Positions 13,980-21,900 of a DNA stretch of 23,314 bases are shown piece by piece. The position numbers were made by a program, and so were the translations under genes. Source of the stretch: CAZDVQ01 sp964508975 (GTDB lineage: Bacteria > Bacteroidota > Bacteroidia > Chitinophagales > Saprospiraceae); assembly GCA_964508975.1 (NCBI GenBank), contig CAZDVQ010000068.1, positions 1 through 23,314 of the forward strand, read 5' to 3'. The notes beneath the pieces are model-generated. The model had not been told where the DNA came from, searched no databases, and saw only the letters and a list, made by a program, of their open reading frames with translations. How positions within the stretch are numbered: the stretch's first letter is position 1; every line of letters starts with the position of its first letter.

Positions 13980-14088
13980 TTTTTGGGCGTTGCGCCGCTA
14001 CGCGTCGCCGCTCCCTTCCGTGCTCGCTGTCGCTCGGTGCTACGCACCAGCCGTGTACCACGGCTGCACTCCAGGCAGCTAACGCAAC
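13980..14088 (+). repeat. GC-rich intergenic repeat R3 (no large palindrome)
   Basis: Starts TTTTTGGGCGTTGCGCCGCTACGC when read across 13980-14003, then CGTGCTCGCTGTCGCTCGG, GTGCTACGCACCAGC and a GCCGTG/CACGGC hairpin, and ends AGCTAACGCAAC. It shares CGTGCTACGCACCAGC-type sequence with R4 in the opposite orientation. It sits between the lpxB stop and the tandem arrays. Confidence 0.65.
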
Positions 14089-14092
14089 AGGC

Positions 14093-15229
14093 CTACAACG
14101 GCTTGCTTAAACGTTCCAGTATCTCTACAGCCGCACGGCGGGCAGCCCCAGGTGGACCTAATAGCTGTCTTAATTTCTGATAATCAGCTAGTTGATTGGT
14201 CTTTTCATGAAGTAATTGCTCTAATTCAGCTGCAATGCGTGTTGGGTTACATTCCGCTTGAATCAGCTCCGGCACAGCCGCTTTATCTAGAATAATATTC
14301 ACAATGCCCAAGTAAGGAACCTTAATGATGCGCTTACCAATTTCGTACAGCAAGGCTCCTGTTTTGTACACGATAAGCTGTGGCACTTGCCAAAGGGCTG
14401 TTTCCAAGGTAGATGTACCTGATTTAACGATAGCAGCATCTGCTGCTTGCAATAAGGCATAGGTTTGATCTTGCACTAGGCTTAAGTTATCTAACCCCTG
14501 CGGGAACAAGCCAGCGATAGCATCAAAGTATACTTGGCTATCAATAGCACTGGATTGTGCAATGACAAACTGATAATCAGGCTTTAAAGCTACGGTTTGT
14601 AGCAAAGGTGGTAAGATGTAGCGAAGTTCCTGTTTTCGGCTCCCGGGCAGTAATGCAATCAATGGCCTATCAGTTAAATGATGGCTTGACAAGAATTGAG
14701 CTTTAGCCAAGGCCTTGTCGTAGGTTTCGGGAATATCATCGCATAACGGATGGCCGATATAGCTCACATCTAACCCATGTTTGGCATAAAAGGCTTTTTC
14801 AAAGGGAAAAATACAAAATACCCGCTCCACATGGGCTTTAATTTTGGCAATGCGGCCTGGCCTAGAAGCCCAAACCTGTGGCGAAACATAATAATAAACC
14901 CTATACCCTTGCTGTTTGGCCCATGCTGCCATGCGTAAATTGAAGCCCGAATAATCGATGAGTATAATGGCATCAGGTTTAAAATCTTGTATATTTTGCT
15001 TGCATTGTACAAAATTACGCTTGATATTCAACAAGTTGCGCAATACATCCACAATACCCATGAAGGCTAGCTCGCGTATATGTTTATCGATGGAGGCACC
15101 GGCGGCGGCCATCAAGTCGCCACCCCAGGCCCGGCAATGCGTACCCGCATCGAGAGATTGTAAAGCTTGTAGTAATTTTGAGCCTTGCAAATCGCCAGAA
15201 GCCTCACCTGCTATGATATAAAATCTCAT
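14093..15229 (-). CDS. lpxB: Lipid-A-disaccharide synthase
   Basis: The 378-residue GT19 enzyme joins UDP-2,3-diacylglucosamine to lipid X to form the lipid A disaccharide, at the cytosolic face of the inner membrane. The N-terminus MRFYIIAGEASGDLQGSKLL carries the GEASGD signature at 8-13. Further family segments are RELAFMGIVDVLRNL, IILIDYSGFNLRMA, YYYVSPQVWASRPGRIAKIK, IFPFEKAFYAKHG, YIGHPLCDD, ALLPGSRKQEL and KSGTSTLETALWQVPQLIVY. The order and length match LpxB throughout, and no key segment is missing. It shows that the organism makes lipopolysaccharide-type lipid A. The gene stands alone here; the other lpx genes are not in the window. A TACCTTTG promoter box lies 32 bases before the ATG. 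Confidence 0.97.
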   Translation of the reverse strand: MRFYIIAGEASGDLQGSKLLQALQSLDAGTHCRAWGGDLMAAAGASIDKHIRELAFMGIVDVLRNLLNIKRNFVQCKQNIQDFKPDAIILIDYSGFNLRMAAWAKQQGYRVYYYVSPQVWASRPGRIAKIKAHVERVFCIFPFEKAFYAKHGLDVSYIGHPLCDDIPETYDKALAKAQFLSSHHLTDRPLIALLPGSRKQELRYILPPLLQTVALKPDYQFVIAQSSAIDSQVYFDAIAGLFPQGLDNLSLVQDQTYALLQAADAAIVKSGTSTLETALWQVPQLIVYKTGALLYEIGKRIIKVPYLGIVNIILDKAAVPELIQAECNPTRIAAELEQLLHEKTNQLADYQKLRQLLGPPGAARRAAVEILERLSKPL

Positions 15230-15260
15230 AATTTTGTACTTTTACGCTAGCGCAGCACAA

Positions 15261-15268
15261 CAAAGGTA
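15261..15268 (-). promoter_or_regulatory. Candidate -7 box (TACCTTTG) for lpxB
   Basis: On the minus strand TACCTTTG fits TAnnTTTG and would start transcription about 25 bases before the lpxB ATG. No clear TTG is found at the ideal -33 distance, so only half of the promoter is supported. Confidence 0.4.
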
Positions 15269-15284
15269 TTATGAATTATGAACA

Positions 15285-15491
15285 ATGAACGATGAATTGT
15301 GATTAGTAAGTACTTCGCATGGCAGAACGTTTGATCATAAACCGTAAAATGAGCTTTGGCCTCGCGCCAGGCATGCGGAGGGCAGCGCCCTAGGCGCTGG
15401 TGCGTAGCACGGAGCAAAGCGAACCCCGAAGCACGCCGACGGCGCGTAGCGCCGGGGCGCCCATAAAAGAACTATGAACGATGAATTTTGA
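15285..15491 (+). repeat. Direct repeats flanking repeat R4
   Basis: ATGAACGATGAATTGTGA (15285-15302) and ATGAACGATGAATTTTGA (15474-15491) differ at one of 18 bases and enclose R4. Both are embedded in looser ATGAAC/ATGAATT repeats that continue up to the kmo start codon. Confidence 0.6.
15356..15465 (-). repeat. GC-rich intergenic repeat R4 (no large palindrome)
   Basis: Read on the minus strand: ATGGGCGCCCCGGCGCTACG, then GGGGTTCGCTTTGCTCCG, GTGCTACGCACCAGCGCC and GGGCGCTGCC, ending in CTGGCGCGAGGCC. It shares the GTGCTACGCACCAGC motif with R3. It lies in the divergent spacer between lpxB and kmo. Confidence 0.65.
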
Positions 15492-15494
15492 ACT

Positions 15495-16832
15495 ATGAAA
15501 AATAAAGTTACGATTATCGGAGCGGGGCTAGTAGGCTCGCTTTGGGCCCTTATCATGGGCAAAAGAGGTTATGACGTGCAAGTTTTTGAACGTCGTGGCG
15601 ATATGCGCAAAGCGGGCTACTCTGGTGGCCGCTCTATTAACCTAGCCTTGAGCGACAGGGGCTGGAAAGGCATTGAAAAAGCTGGTGTAGCCGATAAAAT
15701 TCGGGAAACGGCTATCCCCATGTACGGCCGCATGATCCATACCGAAGACGGGCAACAGATTTATCAAGCTTACGGAAAAGAAGGCCAGGCCATTTACTCG
15801 GTATCGAGGGGTGGACTCAATGAAGCATTGCTTGACCTGGCCGATAAGCTACCCAACGTGCAGTTTAACTTTGACCATGTTTGCGCTGACTACAAAATTG
15901 AAAGCGACGAACTGCTGTTTGACGATATGGCCACTGGCCAACGCAAGAGCCATGCTACCGACTTGTTATTCGGCACCGACGGGGCATACTCGGCCGTACG
16001 TATGAGTCTGATGAAACGCCCTGGATTTGACTACCAACAGTCATACTTGGAGCATGGCTACAAGGAACTCACCATTCCGCCAAGCGCTGACGGAGGCTTT
16101 CAACTCGAAAAAAACGCCCTCCATATCTGGCCGAGGGGCAGCTTCATGATGATTGCACTACCCAACCCCGATGGTAGTTTCACCTGCACGCTTTTTCTGG
16201 AATTTAAAGGCGCGGTGTCATTTGATAGCTTGGACAGCGACGCGGCCGTGATGGACTTCTTCAACCGTTACTTCGCCGATGCTGTGCCCATGATGCCAAC
16301 CCTGCTCGAGGATTTTAATACCAACCCGAGCTCATCGTTGATGACGGTGCGTTGTAAACCTTGGAACTACAATAAAACCTTATTAATCGGTGATGCAGCG
16401 CACGCCATTGTTCCATTTTTTGGGCAAGGGATGAACTGTGGCTTTGAAGACTGTACCATACTGGACAGCATGATTGCCGATACCGACAACGACTGGGCCA
16501 GCATATTTGAAGCATTTAACAGCACGAGGGTTAAAGATGGTAATGCTATTGCCGACTTGGCCTTGCGCAACTTTGTGGAAATGCGCGACCACGTGGCCGA
16601 CCCTAAGTTCTTGCTCCGCAAGAAAATAGCCGCAAGCCTGCAAGAAAAATTCCCAGAACGCTTCATGGATGTTTACTCGATGGTTACTTTTAGCCATTTG
16701 CCGTATTCAGAAGGTTGGAAAGAATTGGCCAAGCAAGACTTGCTGTTTGCTGAAATTTTGGCTTTACCCGATGCCGAGGCCGGTGTAAACAGCAGTGCCG
16801 TTTTGGATATTTTTAACCGTTACTACGCCTAA
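15495..16832 (+). CDS. kmo: Kynurenine 3-monooxygenase
   Basis: The 445-residue flavoprotein hydroxylates L-kynurenine to 3-hydroxykynurenine with NADPH and oxygen, a step in tryptophan breakdown and in the kynurenine route to quinolinate and NAD. It has an N-terminal FAD-binding GxGxxG (VTIIGAGLVGSLWAL, residues 5-19) and the substrate-side RSINLALSDRG (46-56). The mid-protein LFGTDGAYSAVR (158-169) is the DG motif, and LLIGDAAHAIVPFFGQGMNC (296-315) is the GD motif binding FAD ribityl. MTVRCKPWNY (283-292) is a typical KMO segment. Length and motif order agree with bacterial Kmo. The ATG at 15495 lies directly after an ATGAAC-type repeat with no clear ribosome site. The epimerase gene follows after two bases. 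The other kynurenine genes are not in the window. Confidence 0.95.
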   Translation: MKNKVTIIGAGLVGSLWALIMGKRGYDVQVFERRGDMRKAGYSGGRSINLALSDRGWKGIEKAGVADKIRETAIPMYGRMIHTEDGQQIYQAYGKEGQAIYSVSRGGLNEALLDLADKLPNVQFNFDHVCADYKIESDELLFDDMATGQRKSHATDLLFGTDGAYSAVRMSLMKRPGFDYQQSYLEHGYKELTIPPSADGGFQLEKNALHIWPRGSFMMIALPNPDGSFTCTLFLEFKGAVSFDSLDSDAAVMDFFNRYFADAVPMMPTLLEDFNTNPSSSLMTVRCKPWNYNKTLLIGDAAHAIVPFFGQGMNCGFEDCTILDSMIADTDNDWASIFEAFNSTRVKDGNAIADLALRNFVEMRDHVADPKFLLRKKIAASLQEKFPERFMDVYSMVTFSHLPYSEGWKELAKQDLLFAEILALPDAEAGVNSSAVLDIFNRYYA

Positions 16833-16834
16833 GT

Positions 16835-17827
16835 ATGTCCGCAGCGAAACCATGTGCCGTGGTAACAGGTGCCAACGGCTTTGTTGGGAGTCACCTGGTT
16901 GAACATTTGCTTCAACTGGGATACCGCGTTAAGTGCATTGCCCGTAAAAGTAGCAACTTGCAGTGGATCAAGGACTTGCCCGTTGAAATTGCATACTGTG
17001 GCCTTGGCTCTGTGGACGATTTGACCGCTGTGTTTGCTGATGCCGACTATGTGTTTCATATTGCTGGGGTAGTTACCGCGGCCAATGAAGCAGGCTATAT
17101 GCAAGGCAACGTTGACACCACACGCAATGTACTGGACGCCGCAGCGAATTGTCCTAATATCAAACGGGTGTTGGTTACCAGCAGCCTAGCCGCTGCTGGC
17201 CCGGCTACGCCAGGTATTGAGTTGAACGAAACCTTGGCGCCTGCACCCATAACCGCATACGGCAGGAGTAAAATGGCACAGGAGGCATTGTGTCAAAACT
17301 ATAAAGGCCGTGTAGCCTACACTATCGTACGCCCTCCAGCTGTTTATGGCCCAAGGGATAGTGATATCTTCATATTTTTCAAGACAGTGAATAGTGGGCT
17401 TGTACCCATGTTGGGCTTTGACCACAAAACCATGAGTTTAGTGCATGTACTGGACTTGGTGCGGGGCATGGAGCAGGCAGTACGCTCGGACAAGGCCAAG
17501 GATGAAATCTACTTCCTCGGCTCTACACAATCGTATCACTGGGAAGAAATTGGTAGTTTAACCAAACGTGTATTGGGTAAGCGAGCCATTCGCATTCGGG
17601 TGCCGCATGCCATAGTACACGGAGTAGCTGGCATTGCTGAGTTTATTGGTAAAATTAGGGGTAAAACACCAACACTCAACCGCGAAAAAGCGAATGAGAT
17701 TACCCAGCAATCGTGGTATTGCAGTTCAGATAAAGCCGTGCGAGATTTTGGCTACCAACAAAAATGGTCTCTTGAACAAGGTATTCAAGAGACCATCAAT
17801 TGGTACAAAGCCAATGGTTGGCTATAG
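16835..17827 (+). CDS. NAD(P)-dependent epimerase/dehydratase-family protein (extended SDR)
   Basis: The 330-residue protein has a Rossmann dinucleotide-binding start CAVVTGANGFVGSHLVEHLL (TGANGFVG at 11-18) and the SDR active site with Ser116 or Ser117 in VTSSLAA and Y142-x-x-x-K146 in AYGRSKMAQEA. YTIVRPPAVYGPRD (family RPxxxYGP) follows. The C-terminal WSLEQGIQETINWYKANGWL is the usual closing helix of extended SDRs. Members act on sugar nucleotides, steroid or flavonoid-like ketones or dihydroflavonols; the substrate is not evident. It starts two bases after the kmo stop (TAA GT ATG), so the two are almost surely co-transcribed, but a chemical link to kynurenine is only inferred. Its end lies five bases from the stop of a convergent lipoprotein gene, and a strong hairpin overlaps its last codons. 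Confidence 0.88.
   Translation: MSAAKPCAVVTGANGFVGSHLVEHLLQLGYRVKCIARKSSNLQWIKDLPVEIAYCGLGSVDDLTAVFADADYVFHIAGVVTAANEAGYMQGNVDTTRNVLDAAANCPNIKRVLVTSSLAAAGPATPGIELNETLAPAPITAYGRSKMAQEALCQNYKGRVAYTIVRPPAVYGPRDSDIFIFFKTVNSGLVPMLGFDHKTMSLVHVLDLVRGMEQAVRSDKAKDEIYFLGSTQSYHWEEIGSLTKRVLGKRAIRIRVPHAIVHGVAGIAEFIGKIRGKTPTLNREKANEITQQSWYCSSDKAVRDFGYQQKWSLEQGIQETINWYKANGWL
17764..17796 (+). terminator. Strong hairpin inside the 3' end of the epimerase gene
   Basis: ATGGTCTCTTGAA and TTCAAGAGACCAT pair perfectly (13 bp) around a seven-base loop, 31 bases before the stop codon. The convergent lipoprotein gene ends only five bases beyond that stop, so there is no room for an intergenic terminator. No T-run follows, so it may be a 3'-end stabiliser or rho-independent-like barrier rather than a classical terminator. 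Confidence 0.45.
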
Positions 17828-17832
17828 AGGTG

Positions 17833-18747
17833 CTAACGGGTAAAGCTTGCCATCATACCGCGTAGGCCCATATCCACCACGAAGTCGCGGGGCGTACCGT
17901 TGGCGTTGAGGTCGAAAGTGCCGTTGTTGTCGCTATCCGTCCATTCAAAGCTGTTGTTGATCGAGAACGATAGGGTTACGGTAATATCGCTGGTTTCTTG
18001 GCCTGTGATGACCAGTGGTGTATCAAATGCTCCAGTGACCAAACAAGAGCCAGCGGGAATTGGCGAGGTTGATGCCAAAGGGTTGACAACCGTAGTTGCA
18101 CCAGCGGGTGCTTGACCTGAGAGTACCTGGTTATAGGCGCTGTAAGGAGCCGACAGCATGGTAGCAAAGCCCCAGAACCCTTGCAAGCGGTTACCATTGA
18201 CTTGAATGGTGTTGCCACCAAAAGTATGGCTCGTAATATAGGTGTTGAAGCCTACGAAAGAAGCCAATAGACCACGTTGGTTGAGCAAATCACCGATAAT
18301 AGGTATACCTCGTACATTGAACAATATTTCATATTCTTGGTAGGCCACCGAGGCTCTAATATAGTTGTAGGTTCCTGGGTTGAGTTGGCTTAGGGGAATC
18401 TCCAGGAAAATACTGTCTTCTGGCGCATTGATGGTTTGTGCTTGGTCAATGGCTAAACTACCGCCGGTAGTAACTTCAGGTGCCCTATACAATACATCAC
18501 CTTGGCCAACTTGGGTTAATTGGTTTGGGGTAAATTCAATATAATGGACACCCATTTTTTTGAAATCAGGGTGTTGTGCCGCACGGCCTGCTGGGACAGT
18601 AGAGATTTGACCCAGACTATTGAGCCTTACTTGGTTCTGGTCAAAACGGAATTTAAACTTGATGACGGGCTCTGCCGGCGTAATGGGTTCATCGGTGCAA
18701 GCACTTATGCCCAAGCTAAGTGCTAGGAGGAAAATGAGGTATCGCAT
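17833..18747 (-). CDS. Lipoprotein of unknown function
   Basis: The 304-residue protein starts MRYLIFLLALSLGISAC, a clear lipoprotein signal with lipobox ISAC and Cys17, followed by TDEPITPAEP. The mature part is rich in beta-strands and small residues (FKFRFDQNQVRLNSLGQI, DSIFLEIPLSQLNPGTYNYI, ASTSPIPAGSCLVTGAFDTP). Near the C-terminus WTDSDNNGTFDLNANGTPRD looks like a calcium-binding DxDxNGxxD loop, as in thrombospondin type 3 or dockerin-like motifs. It ends FVVDMGLRGMMASFTR. No family with a known activity is recognised. It is probably anchored in the outer membrane, perhaps exposed at the surface. It has its own promoter candidate (18767-18774) placed after a terminator hairpin, so it looks independently transcribed. 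It converges with the epimerase gene, stop to stop, with five bases between. Confidence 0.8.
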   Translation of the reverse strand: MRYLIFLLALSLGISACTDEPITPAEPVIKFKFRFDQNQVRLNSLGQISTVPAGRAAQHPDFKKMGVHYIEFTPNQLTQVGQGDVLYRAPEVTTGGSLAIDQAQTINAPEDSIFLEIPLSQLNPGTYNYIRASVAYQEYEILFNVRGIPIIGDLLNQRGLLASFVGFNTYITSHTFGGNTIQVNGNRLQGFWGFATMLSAPYSAYNQVLSGQAPAGATTVVNPLASTSPIPAGSCLVTGAFDTPLVITGQETSDITVTLSFSINNSFEWTDSDNNGTFDLNANGTPRDFVVDMGLRGMMASFTR

Positions 18748-18766
18748 GGTTTAAAAAGTTTGGATA

Positions 18767-18774
18767 CAAAACTA
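18767..18774 (-). promoter_or_regulatory. Candidate -7 box (TAGTTTTG) for the lipoprotein gene
   Basis: On the minus strand TAGTTTTG fits TAnnTTTG, 20 bases before the ATG. A TTG lies 13-14 bases upstream, which is shorter than usual spacing and overlaps the terminator hairpin. Confidence 0.4.
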
Positions 18775-18777
18775 ACG

Positions 18778-18813
18778 AAAAAAGGCGCAATGTGTATACA
18801 CTGCGCCTTTTTT
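18778..18813. terminator. Two-way intrinsic terminator
   Basis: AAAAAAGGCGCA pairs with TGCGCCTTTTTT (12 bp, A/T ends giving T-runs on both strands) around a short inner TGT stem and loop. It would stop minus-strand transcripts of the T9SS protein gene before the lipoprotein gene. Confidence 0.75.
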
Positions 18814-18819
18814 GGGGAC

Positions 18820-18985
18820 TTAGAGTATGTTTGGACTTTAGCTTCCGGCGAAAAACAGCTCTTTTCGGATGATTTTAGCTTTAAAAAATAGTTACGTAGC
18901 CCCACTATGCGCCCATTTTTTAAAGCAATCTCATCAAAAAATAGCTCGTTTTTCCCTCGAAACCCAAAATCCAAACATACGCTTA
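18820..18985. repeat. Hairpin element copy B, MITE-like, bounded by TTA and a stop codon
   Basis: The body 18823-18982 starts GAGTATGTTTGGACTTTAGC and ends ATCCAAACATACGC, flanked on both sides by TTA (18820-18822 and 18983-18985), which looks like a 3-bp target duplication of TNA type. The right TTA is the complement of the stop codon of the T9SS protein gene. The inside is the reverse complement of copy A (8693-8854) at about 95% identity. The arms are imperfectly complementary over most of the length, with the apex near 18895-18912. No coding capacity. Confidence 0.8.
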
Positions 18986-21900
18986 GAATTTGAAGAACCT
19001 GACCGTAATCGGGTCTGGTTGCCCTTCAAAGTTCAGTCGTAAAATGTATATGCCTGGCGGCAAATCGCCATTGAAGTCATAACTCAACCAAGCCCCAGAG
19101 AAAGTCTGAGTTTCGGATTGGATGAGTTTACCCGCATAGTCGTACAACTCTGTCGTTAATGGTACATCGTTGATTCCATCCGTGAAGGTAATTTCAACGT
19201 GATTATCCACAACAGGGTTTGGCCATACGCGATACACGTTGAACCCATCTAGGTTACGTTTGACCACAATCGTATTCGAGTAGAAATTTGTACTGGTATC
19301 CAGACCTATCACTTTTAGGCGATAGAAGTAGATACTCTTACGGCGATCGACATGCTCATAAGTGTAAGACTTAGGCGTGATGCTGCTACCAGGGAGCGGC
19401 ACATCAACGCTTGTCACAAATTCAAAGTCACGACCATTTTCAGATACCTCTAGTTCAAATTTATCCAGGCGGTACTCTGGGAAGGTACTCCAGTCAACTT
19501 GGATACTGTTGCCAGGGATGAATCTTGCAGTAAAGCTGGTCAATTTAGTAGCTAGTTGCTCATTGTATACATCAATCACAAAGTCGTCAATAACCAAACC
19601 CGAGTGGTTACCTGCGCCGTCAGATTTAACCACGAAGCGGAACGCAACGTTGGGCTGACCAGCAAATTCAGAAATATTGCGTTTGAACTGTGTAAAGGCT
19701 ACTTCTATATTGGTGAAATAGGGTGTACCACTAGGGAAAGCCGTTTGGCTCGACGAACGGTAGTTATACCAATCGTCCTCGCTATCACTACCCAATACCT
19801 GCCATGTTTGACCACGGTCTAAGGAATATTCTACATTAAAACCATCGTCGCCTGGATCGAGTTGATATTTGGCAAAGAAGCTCAGCTCGTAAATTCCCGG
19901 TGCCGATAGGTCGAAATTCGGCGTGTACAACATGGTATGCGTAAAGCGTTGGTAGAATGATTCCGTCAAGCCCAAGACGAACGCGTTGTTGCCACTATTT
20001 GTCCCATCTTTGTAGGGTAGTGTTGAACGCCCTCTTTCTAAGCTCGAACCTTTAACGGTATACACACCGAAATCTTCGGTAAAGTTTTCAAAATCACCGC
20101 CGTAGCCAGTGATGCCTGGTTTATATGGAACAGAACGGTCTGGTAGAATTTTCAAGTCATCCGCAGCACTTACGTTGCCATTGATGGTTAAGTCAACATT
20201 GTAAGTACCAATATTACTGTAGCTGTGTTGTGCTACAGATGTATTAGCCGTTGCGCCATCGCCAAAGCTCCACAAGTAACTGCTGGCTCGTAAGCTTAAT
20301 GAACCATCAAAGTTCATTGGGCTATTGGTATAATGCACGCGATCGTACATGGCAAAAGGTGTAGGTACCGAGAACACGTCGGAGGTAAACAATCCTCGAC
20401 CGTGGGTACAAGCCAACACCACGTTATCAGATTCCCTGATTTGAAGCATTTCAACTCGGGTAATCGGTACGCCCGATGCTAAGTTTGGAGCATCCCAGCG
20501 GGTATTGTTGCCTTGTAAAGAGTCGGTCGACCAGATACCTGCCTCCGTAGCAATAATAGCCTGAGTAGGGTTGTTCGGGTTAAACAAGGCATAGTTTACT
20601 GGCATGTCAGGTAAGTTGTTCGGGATGTTCACACCTTCAGATGGAATCCAAGTAACACCACCGTTTTTACTCTCCCAGATACTGTTGGCCAAGCCATAGT
20701 TAGAAAGCGTTACCAACAAGTGGTTTGGATCACCATCTTCAATGGCGATAGAAGATACTGTACCACCACTTGGGATAATAGTCAGTGGTGTTCCGGCTAC
20801 ACTCGTACCCGTGTTGGCATTGTCTACCCGTATGATAGAGCCACCGAAGCTACCGAAATAAACACGGTTTGGCGTGTTGGGGTCAACTTTTACACAGTTT
20901 ACAAAAGGCAAGCCGTTTGGACCAGTTACGGTTACAAAAGCCTCCTCTACCATGTTACCTAATATGATTGAACGGTGAAACTGGTCTTGGTTATTGGTCT
21001 GTGAATACAAGATATTGGCGTCATCGTCGTAGTCTGAAGGACTAATAAACGAACCCTCCGAGTTAGGGCCTGAACCCCAGTTCACACCACCGTCGCGGGT
21101 CATGCTGTAGCTACCAAAGTAGATAGATACAAACTGTATGTTGGGGTTGCTCTGGTCAATGTGGCAGAACGCACCGTCACCACCCATTACCTCGCGGGTA
21201 CGCGATACACCTGGCTCGTAAAACTGTTGTGAACCGTTGTCTTGTGCACCCGCCAAGAAGTAATTCGAAAATGCATCTGGGTGAATGGCCGCAGCGTAAA
21301 ACTGCGTTACATTATACGTTTCGTTACGGTGGCGGAACGATACTTGCGCAGGTGATGCCGAAGCATTGCTGGAACGCCAAACACCACCATCATTGGTGAT
21401 GTACAACACGTTGCTATTGCCTGGTTGGTACATGATGCGGTGTTGGTCGGCGTGTACATATTGCAAACCTGCTCCTGCCCATTGCGCCAATTGAGTCCAA
21501 GTTGAACCTCCGTTGGTACTCATGTGTGGGTCGATACCACCCACAACAATACGCAATGGGTTATTCGGGTCAACGGCGATGTCAAGGTCATACCAAGCTT
21601 GGCCACGGCAATAGTTATCCATACCGATGGCATTAGGCAATGAACCAGATGTCCAAGTAGCGCCACCGTTTGTAGTACGGTAAATACCTTCGCCATCGCC
21701 AGCACCGTTGGCGGTTGCAGCGTAAATCGTGTTGGGGTCGGATGGGCTTACCGTGAATTCCGTGCGAGAAACGCCACTAGGGAAACCAGTTCCGTTGGTA
21801 ATATTGGTCCAATCGCCAACATCACCGGTACTAGAGCGGTAGATGGCAGATGCGGTTGATACATAAATTTTACCATCGCTGCTGAGTTCGATATCATAGA

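Noticed and set aside
13855..14082. Plus-strand open frame across the tandem arrays and R3
   Set aside because: The protein would be a translation of the repeats (FHPFLPLLPLSPL) with no sign of coding.
15335..15562. Minus-strand open frame over the lpxB-kmo spacer
   Set aside because: It consists of R4 sequence and the antisense of the kmo start.
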